Shown here piece after piece: positions 62,307 through 64,000 of a stretch of 64,000 bases of DNA. The DNA comes from Bacteroidetes bacterium HLUCCA01 (lineage in GTDB: Bacteria; Bacteroidota; Rhodothermia; Balneolales; HLUCCA01). Where the stretch lies: positions 1 to 64,000 of the forward strand of contig LIHN01000012.1 of the NCBI GenBank assembly GCA_001314545.1, given 5' to 3'. Position numbers and translations under genes: made by a program. The notes beneath the pieces were generated by a model. The model did no database searches and had not been told where the DNA came from. It saw only the letters and a program-made list of their open reading frames with translations. The first letter of the stretch is position 1. The number at the start of each line of letters is the position of its first letter.

Positions 62307-64000
62307 TCAACTTAAGTAATCAATTAAAGATTCAATGGTATCATCCAATTTTCTCTGGGGTTTCCAGTTAACCGTTTCATAAAATTTTGAACTATCCATA
62401 CCAAATTTCATTTGAATATCCTCGGAATCCTCCAGATTAACCGATACTTTTTCTTTACCTGTTTTTTCAGCTATTTTATTTGCAATATCTATTAGTAAAT
62501 GAGTTTCCCCTGAGCCAAAGTTATATACCGGTTCGTAATTTTCTGGATTTATATCTAATAATCGGGTAATTCCGTCCACTGCATCACGGATATCAAGCCG
62601 TTCCATTTGTTGCTGCCCACCAATCACATACAACGATTTTTCCTTTAAAGCTTGCTGAGTCATTTTTGTAAGCAGATCTGTTTCTACTAATCCTTTGGCT
62701 CCTCCTGCGAGTGTACCCAATCTTATGGAGGTAAAACAAAATTGATTATTCATGCTTTTAAGAGATTCTAAAATAAGTTCACTTGCATATTTTGCCTGCG
62801 CGTAAGGTGTGGAAGGGTAAACTAAATCTTCTTCACTCCAAAGTGGCTCGGTTTCTAATCCATATACACTTTGAGTTGAGACATTTATTACTGCAGGCAC
62901 ATGATTCATAGCCGCCCTGGTAAATAATTTATTCGTGAATTTTAGACTTTCCGCCACTTCATGGTTACTCTTATGTGGACGTGCAAATCCCATGTGCAGT
63001 AGTATGTCTATATTACCAAAATGGATATTTCCTTTTTCTAAATCATCTTTGTCATAATAAAACTTAACGCCTTCTTTTAAGGCCTCTTTAGTTTTTCCCT
63101 TGTTTCTGCCATAAGCCCAAATTTCAAATCCTCCTATTCTACTTAGTTTGTTTATGAGATTTTGGCCTAAATACCCAGTTGCACCTGTTATTAAGACTTT
63201 TTTTTCTTTTGGTTTATAATCTTGCTCCAATTTTTCAGATAGCTCTGAAACTTTTTGACTTCTTACAATAGGAACAGATTTGTCGGCTGTCTGTCTCATG
63301 CCGAAACGGGTATGATTGAAATGAAGTATATTTTTCCCCTTGTCAATTCCTAACCATTCTTTTACACAAGCTTCAACTTCGTTAAACCCCATCAGAGCTC
63401 GCAATCCGGTTATACCCGTAAAACGAGGGTTCATTTCAAACAATTTTAGTCCTTTGTCCGTTAATCGCCCCTGAATATTAATAGGCCCTCGTAAGCCCAT
63501 TTTTAAAAGTTCCGGACTTAATTGATCAATGATTTCCCATACATTTTCGTCATCATAGGGAAGTACTTCGATAGGAATACCATTATTTAATTTATTAAAT
63601 GATGCCATTCTCCCCATCAACTCGCTATCAGGACCATACACTAATTGAATAGAAATCTCTGAAACCTGGGGGTTTTTATTTTGTTCTATTTGCTTTAAAT
63701 AATACTCTCTATTCGGATCATTTTTATGAGGAATAGCTAATTCCTGAATAATGTGATCCTGATTAATTTTCCCTAAATCATCCTTATTTAAAATTATCTC
63801 GATTCCTTTTGAAGCAAATCCCCCTCTTGGTTTTGCAATGAATGGAAACTGAACCTTTCCTGATTTAATATCTTCATGGAGTGTTTCCTTGTCATAACTT
63901 TTGACAAATACATCAACAATCTTATTTAACTGACGACTCATCCGCTCTTTATCTCTGCATAAAGAAATTAGCTCTTCGTCTGCATAAATTGCTTTGATAT
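62307..64000 (-). CDS. ATP-grasp/NAD-dependent epimerase fusion, 5' end beyond the right edge
   Basis: The frame has an ATG at 63941 but remains open without a stop to 64000 (IKAIYADEELISLCRDKERM...), and the ATP-grasp fold is incomplete at that ATG, so the true start is outside. The visible part has the ATP-grasp central and C-terminal regions (FPFIAKPRGGFASKGIEII; LKLFEMNPRFTGITG), a linker near 235-245, then an SDR epimerase/dehydratase (VLITGATGYLGQNLINKL; NVSTQSVYG; PYAQAKYASE). The first half would ligate a carboxylate with an amine or thiol; the second alters a nucleotide sugar. A fusion could make and attach an amide-linked sugar substituent. The substrate is unknown. Confidence 0.85.
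   Translation of the reverse strand, partial: IKAIYADEELISLCRDKERMSRQLNKIVDVFVKSYDKETLHEDIKSGKVQFPFIAKPRGGFASKGIEIILNKDDLGKINQDHIIQELAIPHKNDPNREYYLKQIEQNKNPQVSEISIQLVYGPDSELMGRMASFNKLNNGIPIEVLPYDDENVWEIIDQLSPELLKMGLRGPINIQGRLTDKGLKLFEMNPRFTGITGLRALMGFNEVEACVKEWLGIDKGKNILHFNHTRFGMRQTADKSVPIVRSQKVSELSEKLEQDYKPKEKKVLITGATGYLGQNLINKLSRIGGFEIWAYGRNKGKTKEALKEGVKFYYDKDDLEKGNIHFGNIDILLHMGFARPHKSNHEVAESLKFTNKLFTRAAMNHVPAVINVSTQSVYGLETEPLWSEEDLVYPSTPYAQAKYASELILESLKSMNNQFCFTSIRLGTLAGGAKGLVETDLLTKMTQQALKEKSLYVIGGQQQMERLDIRDAVDGITRLLDINPENYEPVYNFGSGETHLLIDIANKIAEKTGKEKVSVNLEDSEDIQMKFGMDSSKFYETVNWKPQRKLDDTIESLIDYLS

Overview
The window is a stretch of a Bacteroidota-type chromosome, most likely from the Balneolia/Rhodothermia side of that group. 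The evidence is two large CarboxypepD_reg TonB-dependent receptors, a secreted nuclease ending in a type A type-IX-secretion sorting domain (FPNPFNPTT near the C-terminus), many signal-peptide beta-barrels, a Bacteroidota-type exosortase and the near absence of Shine-Dalgarno sequences. The assignment rests on gene content only. Most of the first 50 kb is GC-rich. Three stretches are visibly AT-rich: about 36.3-37.5 kb, 42.4-43.7 kb and about 51-64 kb to the right edge. These look like acquired segments.

Layout. 0-7 kb: outer-membrane and secreted proteins (a beta-helix-like protein cut by the left edge, a TonB receptor, two small barrels, a T9SS-sorted endonuclease I). 7.4-11.7 kb: a multi-PAS histidine kinase followed by a receiver-PAS-HisKA protein. 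11.9-17.8 kb: a minus-strand sulfur/anion module (two-part YeeE/YedE transporter, MBL-rhodanese persulfide dioxygenase-like enzyme, SulP permease, rhodanese, beta-carbonic anhydrase) ending at a clear terminator and facing a divergent GntR/UTRA regulator across repeated CTTGTAT half-sites. 19-22.9 kb: a LolA-like periplasmic protein, a DUF368/PopT-type lipid-carrier transporter, a tandem UspA protein and Pcm. 22.8-45.3 kb: envelope glycan functions (GT39-like membrane transferase, three Wzi-like barrels, GalE, an M15-like peptidase, a second TonB receptor, an exosortase with a four-helix partner, GT4 and GT2 transferases, an SGNH hydrolase, a second exosortase-partner-like protein). Interspersed are a Xre/RES toxin-antitoxin pair, an orphan antitoxin beside a toxin stub, and a two-gene serine-proteinase cassette flanked by 36-bp direct repeats.

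45.5-64 kb is a surface-polysaccharide locus. It holds Ugd, two initiating sugar transferases, a set resembling PglF/PglE/PglD/PglC (which suggests a diacetamido-sugar start), five GT4/GT2 transferases within the AT-rich part, a Wzy-like polymerase, two PAPS-type sulfotransferases and an ATP-grasp/epimerase fusion cut by the right edge. Together these point to a sulfated, possibly uronate-containing exopolysaccharide. A 45-bp repeat occurs in inverted orientation at both ends of the 52.2-59.6 kb block. One copy sits just upstream of an IS3 OrfA remnant.

The least ordinary features are (i) a family of GC-rich short tandem repeats with periods of 36-66 bp, found between genes and in frame inside conserved proteins, together with non-repetitive Gly/Ser/Ala-rich insertions in GalE, a GT4 and an exosortase partner; (ii) the proteinase cassette whose right-hand flank repeats the end of the neighbouring gene with only silent differences; and (iii) the GntR-type control region of the sulfur module. 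No rRNA, tRNA or CRISPR array was seen.
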